Positions 10,581 through 21,059 of a DNA stretch of 64,000 nucleotides are shown here, in pieces. Numbering within the stretch: the stretch's first letter is position 1; every line of letters begins with the position of its first letter. Location: the NCBI GenBank assembly GCA_015227615.1, contig JAALGZ010000006.1, positions 2,039,085-2,103,084 of the forward strand, read 5' to 3'. The notes below the pieces were generated by a model that was not told the origin of the DNA, ran no database searches, and saw nothing but the letters and a program-made list of their open reading frames with translations. Origin of the DNA: Labyrinthula sp. Ha. Lineage: Eukaryota; Sar; Bigyra; Labyrinthulida; Labyrinthulaceae. The position numbers and the translations under genes were made by a program.

Positions 10581-11813
10581 AAAAAATTAAAAGGAAGTGA
10601 TAAATTTAATGCCAAGAAAATTGATGAATCAAGTATAAAATTAAGCTCAAACTAACCTAATAACGTATAATTTCTGTTACCGTAATAAAGCTCCTGGCAA
10701 CTTTATAAAATATATACAAAGAAGCATAAGCTCAAAACTTGCGTCTTTTACTAAAATAATAGAAAGGATAAAGCTCTCAATATATATGATTTGCTCCAAG
10801 CATTGGGATTGTTGTCCGTGGTAGTCTAGTATAGGCCCTAGACTACCGTTAAGTAAATTTGTAATATAGATTTTTTGGTCGCGGTTGAATAAGGTTATGA
10901 GTTTTGAAATACACATTTGTACACACCTTGAGAGATCAATATAAGTAACAGAAGAATTGACCGTCCACTAAAACACCGCTAGTACTACGTCAGCTGGAAG
11001 AAGATTTATTATCGAGAAGACAATGCTTTATCATTTCATGAACCAAACACTTTCAACAATTTAGTATCGAAAGGATTTATGATACATTAACAGTATCATA
11101 AAAAAAAAGCAAATCTTGGACGATTTGGGCTTATGCACAGTAGAATTTGGAGAGCAGGTTTGAAAAGAAAAATACTGCTAATTAATAAATTAAATTTGTT
11201 TTGATACTTGCGAAATCAGGTGTTTTCTGTATTTTCATTATGAGGCTACAGGTATTCTCAATCAGTAGGCTGAGAGTATTTTTTTAGTTTTTGGTATCAA
11301 TATATGGAAAACGATTTTGATCCATTTGTGTGTCAGCCTCAACCCGCTAAGGTTTGGTTTCGTGCAGGAAAATTAGATTTGGATTGAGGATGATCTATAC
11401 ATATCAGGGCCTTCGCTCAATCAGATCTATGTAATAATGTTCTGTGGTTGTACACAGGACTGTTTGTATAATAACGGATGAAAGTAAACAAGTAAAAAAC
11501 ATTCATGGGACGAGAAGTGTTTTCTGTCTCGATAGTCAAAAAACTATTGAAAGAAATATTCTACCAGTAGTCTATTGTTATTCACCTCGCCACGTCACTA
11601 TTAATAATGCCCAAACCATGCGATAAGTGAAACGACTCTATGCTGAAATCTATTATCATCAAGTTGGCCGTTCAGAATTAAGAAGCATCTTGTTCATTAT
11701 AGAAGAAAAAACATTTCAACAACTGCGCTTATTAATTTTAATTTTATTGATTGCAAGTAAACGAAAAAGGTTAAAGAAATATAGGGAATAAAATCACGGA
11801 ACCTGAACATAAT

Positions 11814-13864
11814 ATGGACGCGTCAAAGAGAAATCTTGTTGGACGTGGGTCATATAGAGTAGAAGAAGTGGAGCAAGTGAAGCCTGAGGAATTTGACATG
11901 GAAGAACATTTTGTAGCGGCTGATGATACTGGAGCGGAAGCTTATCGTAATAGGCATAATCTTATATTTAAAATAAATCTCAATGAACGTCCTGGAATTG
12001 GTGCTTTGATAAATTCAATTTTGGCTAAGAGAAGCAGCGAGAGTGTTGTCTATCCTCAAGGTTCGTTTATAGAGTACAGAACAAGAAATATGGTGTGGAA
12101 ACTTGGAATTGTATACAAGTATCTCTAAATTATTTTTTTTATTGGGTAGGGTTGTTCGAATCCCACCTAAGGACTGGGATTTTGAAAGAACAGAGTATGT
12201 TCCAGATGAAAAGTGTCAGATCTATTATGACGTTGGTGAAGAAGGAATGGCTTCTGAGGATCATATTCGGGCACCTAAAGATGGTCTTCAAGCTGTTTTC
12301 GGAAAAAGACCTTGGCTTTGGCAACAAATTACGCTTCTTCAACTTGAGAAAAGAATTAGGTTTGAAGAAAAATACGAACATGACTACAAGGAGATTAACT
12401 ATCTTGCATTTGCTGAGCTGAGATTTCAGTATTGGCTTAAAAGTTTTGATAATAACGATTTTAAAATTTGGTATGATGAGCAACCAGCTACCGCCAGGTA
12501 TCTCTTGAAACATCATATTATGACACCATTCAGATTATTGGAAGATGTTGCAAACAACGAGAAAGAATGGGATTTTGACGATGACAATATTTCAGTATAT
12601 ACCTATTTGAGTGTCCTTGGTTCTGGATTTTTTATAGCACTTCTAACTTTATGTATTCAGCTAGTTGCGCCTTTGCTGTTGGTTTATAACGTGAAAATAG
12701 CTTCTGATGACAGTCCAAACCTTAGATTCGAAGTTGACGCGACTACTGGAGAGACTCTAAATGGAGTTTTTCTACCTTCAACTATTGCAGAACTATTTTG
12801 TATAACAGATGGTGAAGATCCATTTCTTGGTAGGGCAGAGGGTAAAATACTAATTGCAGCTGTAGTCTTAATTTATCTAGGTACACTTGTTCCAGATACA
12901 ATTATTGGATATATTAGAAATACAGAAAATTCTTATTCAACATACTCTAAGATGAACTCTATTAGGAATATTTTATGGGACAATAACGATGACACTGTGT
13001 TACAACAAATTGGTTTTAAACTTGACAGGGTTATGAATACTGGTTATTCCGCCTTGCTTTACACTTTTATGCTTTATATTTTATTAAATACATACATCGG
13101 GTTAGATCTTATTCTAACTGCTTTGGCTATATGGTTTATTAAAACTATTGATAAAAGAATAGCAAACTCTGGTTGGTTCGATGGAAGAAATAGATGGATT
13201 AGAGCTGGTGTAGTAGGAAATGTTCTGCGAGCTAACATTGAAACACACTGCCTTTTAGAAGGTTCAAGTATATGTAAGGCTTATGACATAGATAAAGATA
13301 CATACAAAGATGTTATGGGGGATTTAAAGGGATTAAAAAATTTGTCATTGGCTAAAGAAGATGACGAGAATCCAAGATATATGACAAAAAAAGAACGCAT
13401 ATTTTCTATTATTCTTCAACAGGCTATTAAAAAGAGAAACAAAGCTGCACTACAAATATATAGAAAGAAAGAAGAATATTTTTCATACACTACGAAAATT
13501 TTGCATGTTTTGGGAATACGTCAAAAAGGGATATTTTTTGATCTAAAGCCATATAGAACTTGGTCTAGATGGATGAAGCTATTATATCTTCCGAGTGTTC
13601 CTACTCAAAAGGAGTTGGATTCAAAGAGAGAAAGTAAAGCAGTTGGTATGGTGCCAATGGAAGGTCCAGTACGTGAAGCTGTTGCTTCACAAACCTGGAA
13701 AAGATCTTATTAAGAGTCTTACCAATGCAACCAGATACGGAAACATACAACAGATACCTATTAAAGTTGTATTAGGAATATTTGAATGGTTCTTCAATGT
13801 ACTGGTTTTGCTCTTTCCAGCTACGACTGTGGTAGCACTCTTCTTCTTGCCGTACTGTTATTAA
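11814..13864 (+). CDS. Multi-pass membrane protein of unknown family, left copy (three exons proposed)
   Basis: Proposed join(11814..12118, 12150..13672, 13704..13864), 662 residues. Exon 1 starts at ATG 11814 and gives an acidic N-terminus. The 31-nt intron 12119-12149 (GTATCT...TAG) is well supported because it leaves one frame running through IPPKDWDFERTEY. Hydrophobic segments lie at about residues 256-282, 334-354 and 402-433, with a last one encoded by exon 3. The second intron (13673-13703, also 31 nt, GTGAAG...AAG) is less certain: without it the protein ends at 13713, and the strongly hydrophobic C-terminal segment in the other frame would be untranslated. I do not recognise the family and assign no function. 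A second copy lies in the right palindrome arm. An LTR element sits 113 bp past the stop. Confidence 0.8.
12119..12149 (+). other. Intron 1 of the left membrane-protein gene, 31 nt
   Basis: It starts GTATCTC and ends GGGTAG, phase 2. It joins an exon-1 frame that otherwise stops at 12128 to the long downstream frame. Its size matches the 29-31 nt introns of the DJ-1-like gene. Confidence 0.85.
13673..13703 (+). other. Possible intron 2 of the left membrane-protein gene, 31 nt
   Basis: It starts GTGAAG and ends GAAAAG, phase 1. Removing it moves the reading into a frame that encodes about 53 more residues, including a strong transmembrane-like segment. The length fits local introns; the acceptor (AAG rather than TAG) is weaker than the others. 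Confidence 0.45.
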
Positions 13865-13976
13865 AAGGTAAGTTTATTTAAGAGTATGGTCTGTTGTAGA
13901 TGTTTAATATCTCACCAGTTTAAGTATACTCCTGGTATAGTTTTACAGCTTTTTTTATTATATAATCTGGAATTTT

Positions 13977-14323
13977 TGTTGTGTATATATATTTAAAGGC
14001 TGAGTAAAAGTTATTTAAAAGTTGAGTAAAGGTTGATTAAAGGTTGAGTAAAAGTTGAGGAAAGTCAAGGACAACAAAGGCGGAGTTAAAAGAGGTGTTT
14101 CTAAGGAAGCTAGTTTGGAAGGGTAACATTTTCTCCTTAAGTAGGAAGCTAGTTGGAAGGGTTAAAAGAAAAAGAAAATAAAAACAAAAACAAAAAGAAA
14201 ATAAAATAAAAAGAAGAAAAGAAATAAAAGGAAAATAAAGAATCTGATTTGGATCTGGATAGATACTATTAATTAAAGTATCTTAATTATTAATTATATT
14301 GTGGGAAGTTTATTTACATAACA
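13977..14323 (+). repeat. 5' LTR of the young Ty3/gypsy element, 347 bp
   Basis: It starts TGTTGTG and ends CATAACA. Near its start is a run of short repeats (about 13995-14060) of the type GTTGAGTAAA, then a long A/G-rich stretch (14165-14240). Its partner at 18572-18918 has the same length. Confidence 0.95.
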
Positions 14324-14335
14324 ACTTTAATTAAT
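14324..14335 (+). promoter_or_regulatory. Candidate self-priming primer-binding site
   Basis: The 12 bases directly after the 5' LTR (ACTTTAATTAAT) are the exact reverse complement of 14268-14279 within the LTR. Only 13 bases separate the LTR from the gag ATG, leaving no room for a usual tRNA primer site. Tf1-type Ty3/gypsy elements prime reverse transcription with the 5' end of their own RNA paired to such a site. The motif is AT-only except for one base pair, so chance is possible. Confidence 0.5.
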
Positions 14336-14336
14336 T

Positions 14337-15560
14337 ATGGCTCCAGGTTCAAAGCAGAATGTGGATAACCAACTTCAGAAGCTAGCTGAGGAAAACCGAA
14401 TTATACGTGAACAACTTACTTCATTAGCTGTACTTGTACAAGATCTTTCAAATAAATTGACACTGTCTGCAAGCAATCAAACATCCACAACGCAAACAGA
14501 AGCACCTCAAACAGACGAATCCCAAACAGTTACAAAACAGCCAAAAGTACCAGACAAAAAAAATCTCAGTAGATCCCCCTTCCCCAAAGTTCAAGAGAAA
14601 GAGTTCTTGGAAGGGGACGTTGCAGGTCGAATTTTATATCTTACCACTGAAGCAAAGAAACTATGTCAAGAATTTACGGAACATTCTATCCTTATTGAAC
14701 TCAAGAAGGCTATACCTTGGTCTTTAGTCGCAGACTTAGATCCAAGCGCTTCCTTGTCCTTGGAACAATTTATTATTTCCATAACGTCCCGTTTTAACTG
14801 TGAGGAGGAGATTATACATACCGCTACAAAATTACGAAGTTTCAAACTAGACACTGGCAAAACCAGAACGGACAACATATCAAATTTCGTGACAGCTGTA
14901 GATAACTTTAACAGACGCTGTGTTCTGGCGGGACCAAATTTTACTGGTCGAATTTGGAGCAGAGATCGTGTGAAAGAGCATATAGTTAGTCACCTGGGAT
15001 TAGAGAAGGAATATGCATTTCATTTTAGAGAAAAATGGAAATCTCTGGGTGTAGGAAACAGTCCCGAAGATTGGAGTAGGGAAAAGATAAGAGCAATTGC
15101 AGCAGAAGCGGAGGATACTTATGAATTCTTGTTCGGGAATAGGGTACAAAAAAGAGTTTTAAACGCGAATTTCAGTGCTCCCGAAAACAATGGTGAAAAT
15201 AGAAAATTTCAACCGGGTATATGTTGGAAGTGCGATAAAGGAATGCATCGCGATATAGAGGGAAGATGGAAATGCAGTTGCGTAGCTACACCTGTTTGTG
15301 AAGTTAGTAATTGCGGTGGGATTCATTTGACTAAATTCCATGATGCAGTCATCGAGAGCTTTTTAAGAGCACAAAGAAGGAACGCATTTAGGTTGAAAAG
15401 AAATGTGGAATCTGCACAAACTGGAAATTCACCCCCTATTCAGGGTATGAAACCAAAAAACCAGCGCCTTTCAATCTATGAAACAAACGGACGATTTAAG
15501 ATGTATCAAAATTTGTGTAAATGGAATATATGTCAACGCAATTGTAGACACCGGTTCTGA
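14337..15560 (+). CDS. Gag polyprotein of the young Ty3/gypsy element
   Basis: 407 residues from ATG 14337. There is an N-terminal coiled coil, a Thr/Gln-rich linker, a helical capsid-like middle, and near the end (nt about 15215-15340) a cysteine/histidine-rich region with several C-x2-C and C-x-C spacings, which is not a standard CCHC knuckle. It overlaps pol by 83 nt, pol lying in the +1 frame, as in Ty3, which uses +1 frameshifting. Confidence 0.9.
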   Translation: MAPGSKQNVDNQLQKLAEENRIIREQLTSLAVLVQDLSNKLTLSASNQTSTTQTEAPQTDESQTVTKQPKVPDKKNLSRSPFPKVQEKEFLEGDVAGRILYLTTEAKKLCQEFTEHSILIELKKAIPWSLVADLDPSASLSLEQFIISITSRFNCEEEIIHTATKLRSFKLDTGKTRTDNISNFVTAVDNFNRRCVLAGPNFTGRIWSRDRVKEHIVSHLGLEKEYAFHFREKWKSLGVGNSPEDWSREKIRAIAAEAEDTYEFLFGNRVQKRVLNANFSAPENNGENRKFQPGICWKCDKGMHRDIEGRWKCSCVATPVCEVSNCGGIHLTKFHDAVIESFLRAQRRNAFRLKRNVESAQTGNSPPIQGMKPKNQRLSIYETNGRFKMYQNLCKWNICQRNCRHRF

Positions 15561-18500
15561 AGTAACTATAGTTTCGAAACAGCTTTATGATCACTTTGAT
15601 GATGAATATAAAAGGTTACTGAGTACGAAACAAAATTTACAGTCTTTCAACAAAACAGACATGAAGCCACTGGGTACAGTTCAGGTAAATATAGAACTGG
15701 GAAGTGTGGTTATTTCTACGTCGGCTATAGTATTGGAAGAAGCCGTAGCACCGTTTTTGCTAGGGCTAGATGTTTTAAAGGATGCAATTATCAACAACAG
15801 AATTATGGAATTACAATTAGGAGAACAGCGTGTTCCGTTAACACGCTTCCAGCAAGCAGACTTATCAAGTTGGCGTAAAACACGTCCTTTTTTCTATATA
15901 AAGATAGACTCAGAAAAAGATTTTATTAAAACCTCTACAAAAGAAGAAACAAAAGAAATTTTAGAAGAATTGGTAGATGACATTGAAGAGCTTTTTAAAG
16001 TAAAATTAAACGATTGTGTTTCGAATGAAGAAAGAAGCAAAGTTTTAATTGAGAAAGAAGATCTTTTAAAAATTGTTAAAGAGCATCCAAATCTCTTTAG
16101 CATTCATTCTAAGGCAGCTGTTCTAAAAATTCCTCCTGTAGAATTTGTTTTTAAAAAGGATATGAGTAAAGAAGCTCCAAAAGTCTCAAAACTTAGACCT
16201 TTATCCAAATACGAACTTGATATAGTAAAAAAATGGCTTAGGGAAGCGTTAGATAAGGGTATTATTGAAAGAAGTAATAGTACTTGGAGATCTACCGTAT
16301 TTCCAGTACCGAAACCAGACACAATATTACCTGACGGCAGTATAAAGAAGAATTGGCGAATTGTGACGCCATTTATTGCGCTGAATAAATTACTCAATAA
16401 ATCGGCTAATCCTTTACCACGCGAAGAAGATATACGCATCGCCCTCAGTGGTGCGACGTATTTTTCTAGTTTAGATCTGAGGGAGTCATTCTTTCAACTC
16501 CCTCTATCGGAAAATTCAAAACCATATACCGCATTTGCGGCTACTGCAGGGGATTTATATCATTATAATGTACTCCCTATGGGTTGCACCATTTCTACAG
16601 CGGTTCTGCAAGGGGTACTTACCGGAATTTTGAAAGAGCATTATATGGAGGAATTAATCATATATGCAGATGATATATTAATATTTAGTAAAAAAGATAA
16701 AGAAGACCACATAAAAGTGGTAAAAAAGATCTTAAAGACCTTGGAAAGCGTCAACGCAAAGATAAAAGTGTCCAAAGTAGATTTTGCAAAAGAGGAAATC
16801 GTTTTTCTAGGAAGAACGGTCAATAGAGTGGGTTGGAAAATCAATACAAGATACTTAGAAAAGATAAAAAGACTTAAACAACCAACAAGCAAGACTGAAC
16901 TGAGAAGTTTTATAGGTATATTGAATTGGCAAAGGAGATTTATCCCAAAATATAGTCAAAGAATAAAGGCTTTAACCGACCTACTTAAAAAGGATAAACA
17001 GGTAGCAAGAGACTGGACTTCTGAGCAGCAATCAGCGTTTGAAGATATGAAGAAAACTCTTACAACTTCGCCTATTTTACACCACCCGAATTTCAATTTA
17101 GATTTCATTACTTATTCGGATGCTTCAAATACAGCGATAGGAGGCGTTTTAGTTCAGTTAAAAGAAGGAAAAGAAGTGGTTATAAATTATTTTTCCAGAA
17201 AGTTATCGGAAAGAGAACAAGATAAGGGCATTCCTGAGAGAGAATACATGGCCCTCGTTGAAACTTTAGAGGACTTCAGAAGTTACATTTATGGCTATAA
17301 AATAATCTGCAAGGTGGATCAAGCTAGTTTGAAATGGCTTACAGACATTGAAAGCAATAAAAAATTCATAAGCTATACTTTAAGGCTAGCGGAATTCGAC
17401 TACGAAATAGAATTGATATCTGGTTCGAAAAATAAAGCAGACTGGATATCAAGATACGTGCTGTATACTCGCAATAGCGTGCAAGCCAACTTAACTTCGG
17501 ATCCCTTCTATTTATTGTTTAAGGATACAAAAACGAAGGAAAACGAGAGGTTTACATTTCAAAAGAAAGAATATATATTAACAGACTTCGAAGATGGTGA
17601 AACTTTAAAATATAAAGGCCGTATTGTGATTCCTGCTAAAGAATTATATAACGTTGCAAAGAATATACATTATGAAGATAAAAACACCTCACATTTGGGT
17701 GTAAAAGCAACAAGCGATATATTCAAGAAAATTTACTTTTGCCCTGGGTGGCAGCGTGTGATAGTTGATGTTGTTGGAAGTTGCAATATGTGTAAGAAAG
17801 TTAAAAGATATACATCGCCAGTGGAGAAAAATAAAAGTCTAGCCTTTTCTTTAAAGAAAAATAGGAGTGTTTCTATGAATATTTTTGGATCTAACTCTTT
17901 ACCTTTAAACAAAGGATTTAATGCTGTATTGACAATTATTGATGATTTCAGCAAGTACACCAGGTTTATTCCCTTGAAGGGAAAATATATGCAGGAAATT
18001 GTAGAAAAGTTTGAAGATGAATGGTGTTTTCTGTTTGGATATCCTAAGAGAATCCATACAGATAACGAATTTCGCTCAGAATTTATAGAGAGGTGGTGCC
18101 AGGAACATAATATTCAGCAGACTTTCGCCGCCATTTATAGCCCATGGCAAAATGGGCGTATTGAAAGGACACATAGGTTCTTGAAAGAACAGTTGCTAAT
18201 AGGAAAGGAGCTGGGGAAAGACGATTGGGTAAAACAACTGCCTAATATTTCATTCAAATTAAACAGTTTGGTAAAAGAAGCCGATATATTATCTCCAGTA
18301 GAGATATTGATGGAGTCAAAAGACGTAAGAAATAGTCCTGGTCTAGATGTTCCGAAAAGCAGTAATACGACTGAAGATGTATACGAACCAGGAGATTGGA
18401 TTTATATCAAGTGTGGTCCAAGAAAGAAATTTCAGACGGATAAAGGCCCATACGAAATATTGAAAAAGCTGGGTTCAAATATTTATATTGCCGATGTTGA

Positions 18501-18561
18501 AGGAAAGCCAACACAAATTTCATCCCTCCACATTAAAAAGGGATTCGTAGAATCCCACTAA
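15478..18561 (+). CDS. Pol polyprotein (protease, RT, RNase H, integrase) of the young Ty3/gypsy element
   Basis: About 1027 residues. Protease active site DTGS near nt 15547; reverse transcriptase with YADD near nt 16660; RNase H beginning YSDAS near nt 17115; an integrase HHCC zinc segment near nt 17665-17800 and a D,D,E core at about 17930-18180 (DDFSKY, HTDNEF, NGRIERTH); and a terminal GPY/F-type module (KGPYEI) near 18445. It ends 10 bp before the 3' LTR, the interval being a purine-rich tract that fits the plus-strand primer. Cytosolic virus-like particle assembly and integration are the family's known role. Confidence 0.93.
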   Translation: MKQTDDLRCIKICVNGIYVNAIVDTGSEVTIVSKQLYDHFDDEYKRLLSTKQNLQSFNKTDMKPLGTVQVNIELGSVVISTSAIVLEEAVAPFLLGLDVLKDAIINNRIMELQLGEQRVPLTRFQQADLSSWRKTRPFFYIKIDSEKDFIKTSTKEETKEILEELVDDIEELFKVKLNDCVSNEERSKVLIEKEDLLKIVKEHPNLFSIHSKAAVLKIPPVEFVFKKDMSKEAPKVSKLRPLSKYELDIVKKWLREALDKGIIERSNSTWRSTVFPVPKPDTILPDGSIKKNWRIVTPFIALNKLLNKSANPLPREEDIRIALSGATYFSSLDLRESFFQLPLSENSKPYTAFAATAGDLYHYNVLPMGCTISTAVLQGVLTGILKEHYMEELIIYADDILIFSKKDKEDHIKVVKKILKTLESVNAKIKVSKVDFAKEEIVFLGRTVNRVGWKINTRYLEKIKRLKQPTSKTELRSFIGILNWQRRFIPKYSQRIKALTDLLKKDKQVARDWTSEQQSAFEDMKKTLTTSPILHHPNFNLDFITYSDASNTAIGGVLVQLKEGKEVVINYFSRKLSEREQDKGIPEREYMALVETLEDFRSYIYGYKIICKVDQASLKWLTDIESNKKFISYTLRLAEFDYEIELISGSKNKADWISRYVLYTRNSVQANLTSDPFYLLFKDTKTKENERFTFQKKEYILTDFEDGETLKYKGRIVIPAKELYNVAKNIHYEDKNTSHLGVKATSDIFKKIYFCPGWQRVIVDVVGSCNMCKKVKRYTSPVEKNKSLAFSLKKNRSVSMNIFGSNSLPLNKGFNAVLTIIDDFSKYTRFIPLKGKYMQEIVEKFEDEWCFLFGYPKRIHTDNEFRSEFIERWCQEHNIQQTFAAIYSPWQNGRIERTHRFLKEQLLIGKELGKDDWVKQLPNISFKLNSLVKEADILSPVEILMESKDVRNSPGLDVPKSSNTTEDVYEPGDWIYIKCGPRKKFQTDKGPYEILKKLGSNIYIADVEGKPTQISSLHIKKGFVESH

Positions 18562-18571
18562 TGGATGGGGA

Positions 18572-18918
18572 TGTTGTGTATATATATTTAAAGGCTGAGT
18601 AAAAGTTATTTAAAAGTTGAGTAAAGGTTGAGTAAAGGTTGAGTAAAAGTTGAGGAAAGTCAAGGACAACAAAGGCGGAGTTAAAAGAGGTGTTTCTAAG
18701 GAAGCTAGTTTGGAAGGGTAACATTTTCTCCTTAAGTAGGAAGCTAGTTGGAAGGGTTAAAAGAAAAAGAAAATAAAAACAAAAACAAAAAGAAAATAAA
18801 ATAAAAAGAAGAAAAGAAATAAAAGGAAAATAAAGAATCTGATTTGGATCTGGATAGATACTATTAATTAAAGTATCTTAATTATTAATTATATTGTGGG
18901 AAGTTTATTTACATAACA
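18572..18918 (+). repeat. 3' LTR of the young Ty3/gypsy element, 347 bp
   Basis: Same length and termini as 13977-14323, with about one base difference by eye. Preceded by the purine-rich tract at 18562-18571 and followed by the target duplication ATTTT. Confidence 0.95.
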
Positions 18919-19582
18919 ATTTTCGAGTTCGTGATCTATAACAAGGGAACAAATACTAAGTCCAAAATTTTATTTTTAGTCTATCGCTGAAGAAAACAAG
19001 CGGGAATTTCTTTTTTAATGCTTAAAACATTTAACAATATATCTATAGTAACATGGCTAAAAGTTCGGTTTAATTAATCACTAGAGATTTTTTTATTTGA
19101 AGAACTGGTTAAATCGTTTATTCTGTTTACTCTTAAGTAAAAGTACAAGCTACCATCTAATTATTGGTGTTATACTTGTATCACTGCTTTAAGAATACTG
19201 TTCGGATAGCATTATTGATTGAATGAGAAAATAGGTAGAAACCAAGTTTTACTGGTAATATATGATTTTTTTTCTTTACTGTGCTTTCATTTGTTCCTTA
19301 TTCTGTATTCAAGGTTTTGTTTGCTTCATATTTAACTCACTACCCTAGTCACTATTCCTAATTTCCTATTCGTATGTTTTGTCTGGTACGTTAAAATCCA
19401 TTTATCTGTTCGAAACGTTCTAACTATATTTATATTCAGTAAATTTGTTAGGACTGTTTTACGCTTCACCAATATTTGTTATCATCCTTGCACAAGAGAA
19501 ACTACTGTACTTCAACAAACATTGTGTTGTAGTAAGTCTTTGGTTTTCTAGAGCAACTCTTAGTTAGTTAGATTAGATTTTA

Positions 19583-20150
19583 ATGGACTTCTGTAGCAGT
19601 GTCAATAAAATCCACCTTTTTTATAAGCGTGTAGTTTGCACCCGACATGACATTGTTGGAACTTTAATGAGAATGACCATTTATGGCATAGGTGAAACTA
19701 AGGGATTAATGGCATTTGTGGTTTTAGGAATTCAAATTTGGGCCATAGAGGCAAAAATCATACATTACGAAAATTTGGAGGTAAAGGAGGGGAATAGTGG
19801 GCCATTTGACCCAAAATCAGACAAAACAAGAAAGAAAAAAACGCTGAAAATTGAAAACAGTATTGAGGACGTCCAAACTTCGGGAAATGGCCCAGAAAAC
19901 TCCCAGAAAGAACAGAGCTAGAAGTATGGTAACCTCTTGAAGTTGTCACAAAAAATGAGATGTTTCTGCACGTTTCATCGGTTGCAAACGGTCGCTTTAA
20001 CTGGTTCAAGAGAACATCAATGTTTTCTTGCAGCACTGAGTAAAGTTAAATTTGAAATGGACACAAGAAAATTGAAATTATGTGTCATTCAGTGTTGTTC
20101 TTCTAAGAATTGTCAATTTTGAGTTAATCTTAACTTTGATTCTATTGAGT
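19583..20150 (+). pseudogene. FAR1/MULE-type DNA-binding domain fragment, left arm
   Basis: In the three forward frames, pieces resemble the N-terminal part of the Mutator-like element at 34425-35096: a lysine-rich run, then a segment like VANGRFNW (compare LASGSFKW), then LCVIQCCSSKNCQF (compare KCIIKYSSDKNCSF). The pieces lie in different frames with internal stops, so this is a relic. The same relic is in the right arm. Homology was judged by eye. Confidence 0.45.
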
Positions 20151-20189
20151 ACTTCTAGTTCTCAATTTAACTTCTTTTCTTATTATACT

Positions 20190-20800
20190 ACTTTTTCTAC
20201 TTGGTCTTTTAAGCACTTTTTAATTTATTCTATCAATTACTAAAGGTTTAAAAAACTAATGAAAAGCTATATTCTGCAAAACAAAGTTCGGATTCTATCG
20301 CTTTCATAACTGTATTTCACTACATCACGTCATCACTACCCTCTCTTCCGTTATACTTCGATATGACATTACCACCAATTCTTCTTATATCAAATTACCC
20401 GTCCAGTAACTTAGTTGCCACGTCATCTACTGCACGTACGGACTTACGTCCCTAGAATATTCTTGTAATATATGAAATAAACATACTATCGGTCATATGA
20501 AATACTAACTGTTAAGCGAATTCAATTCAAGCAAGTATAAAGAGAAAGAAGAGACGTACAAAATGCACCAACTTTATTACAAGTACAGTTTCTCCAAACT
20601 TAAATAAATATTTCCACAAGGCCCTTTTCACCTACAGGAGCTCTACTTGGCTCCCAACAAAGGTTCGGATATACCTCACCTATTCAACTCACATCTAACT
20701 AAATAATTTATATACTAGAGGTCAGGACATCAACTCCTCCCTCTATGAATAAAAACCAGAACTAACATTTCTCTACATATTCCCAACAAACTGTATTTAC
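20190..20800 (+). repeat. Dispersed repeat unit at the palindrome centre
   Basis: Similar, at perhaps 70 percent by eye, to the unit at 42460-42900 in the same orientation. Shared blocks include ACGTCATC, TTCCGTTATA, ATGACATTACCA, CTTGGCTC-CAACAAAGGTTC and TACTAGAGGT. It contains a TATAAA-like site near 20540. The junction between the palindrome arms falls at or just beyond its right end. Confidence 0.6.
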
Positions 20801-20815
20801 AATAAAGTTGGAACA
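20391..20815. other. Spacer at the centre of the palindrome
   Basis: About 425 bp that do not pair between the arms. It consists mainly of the right part of the dispersed repeat unit and has no open frame of note. Confidence 0.65.
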
Positions 20816-21059
20816 CGAACTCTAATAGGAAATTGGTGGTAATATCATATCGGAGTGTAACGGAAGAGAGGGTAGTGATGGCGCGTTGTAGTGAAATACC
20901 GTTAGAAAAGTGACGGAACACGAACTGTGTTTTGCTGAATATAATTTTACAGGAGTTTTTTAAGCCTTAAGTAGTTGATAGAAGAAATAAAAAAGAGTTT
21001 AAAGAACCAAGTGGAAAAAAGTAAGAAATAGTATATAGAAGTAAATTGAGAACTAGAAG

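Larger units (their letters stand above)
13977..18918 (+). mobile_element. Ty3/gypsy (Metaviridae) LTR retrotransposon, looks whole and very young
   Basis: Two 347-bp LTRs with TG...CA ends bound gag and pol frames that are both open. It is flanked by the 5-bp target duplication ATTTT (13972-13976 and 18919-18923). The uninterrupted target is preserved in the right palindrome arm near 22290, where the element is absent, so it inserted after the palindrome formed. The LTRs show about one difference by eye. Domain order protease, reverse transcriptase, RNase H, integrase identifies Ty3/gypsy. It lies 113 bp downstream of the left membrane-protein gene. It has no chromodomain or methyltransferase, unlike the other two LTR elements here. 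Confidence 0.95.
5865..20390. repeat. Left arm of giant palindrome
   Basis: The sequence from about 5865 inward is matched in reverse complement by the sequence from about 43325 inward. Anchor pairs are 10047 with 39155, 11814 with 24453, 13864 with 22403, and about 20380 with about 20820. The left arm is interrupted by one LTR element (13977-18918); without it the arm is about 9.5 kb. Outside the membrane-protein gene copy and a FAR1-like fragment, the arm (5865-11813) is AT-rich and no gene is recognised in it. Similarity to the other arm ranges from near identity to roughly 75-85 percent in different stretches. Confidence 0.9.
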
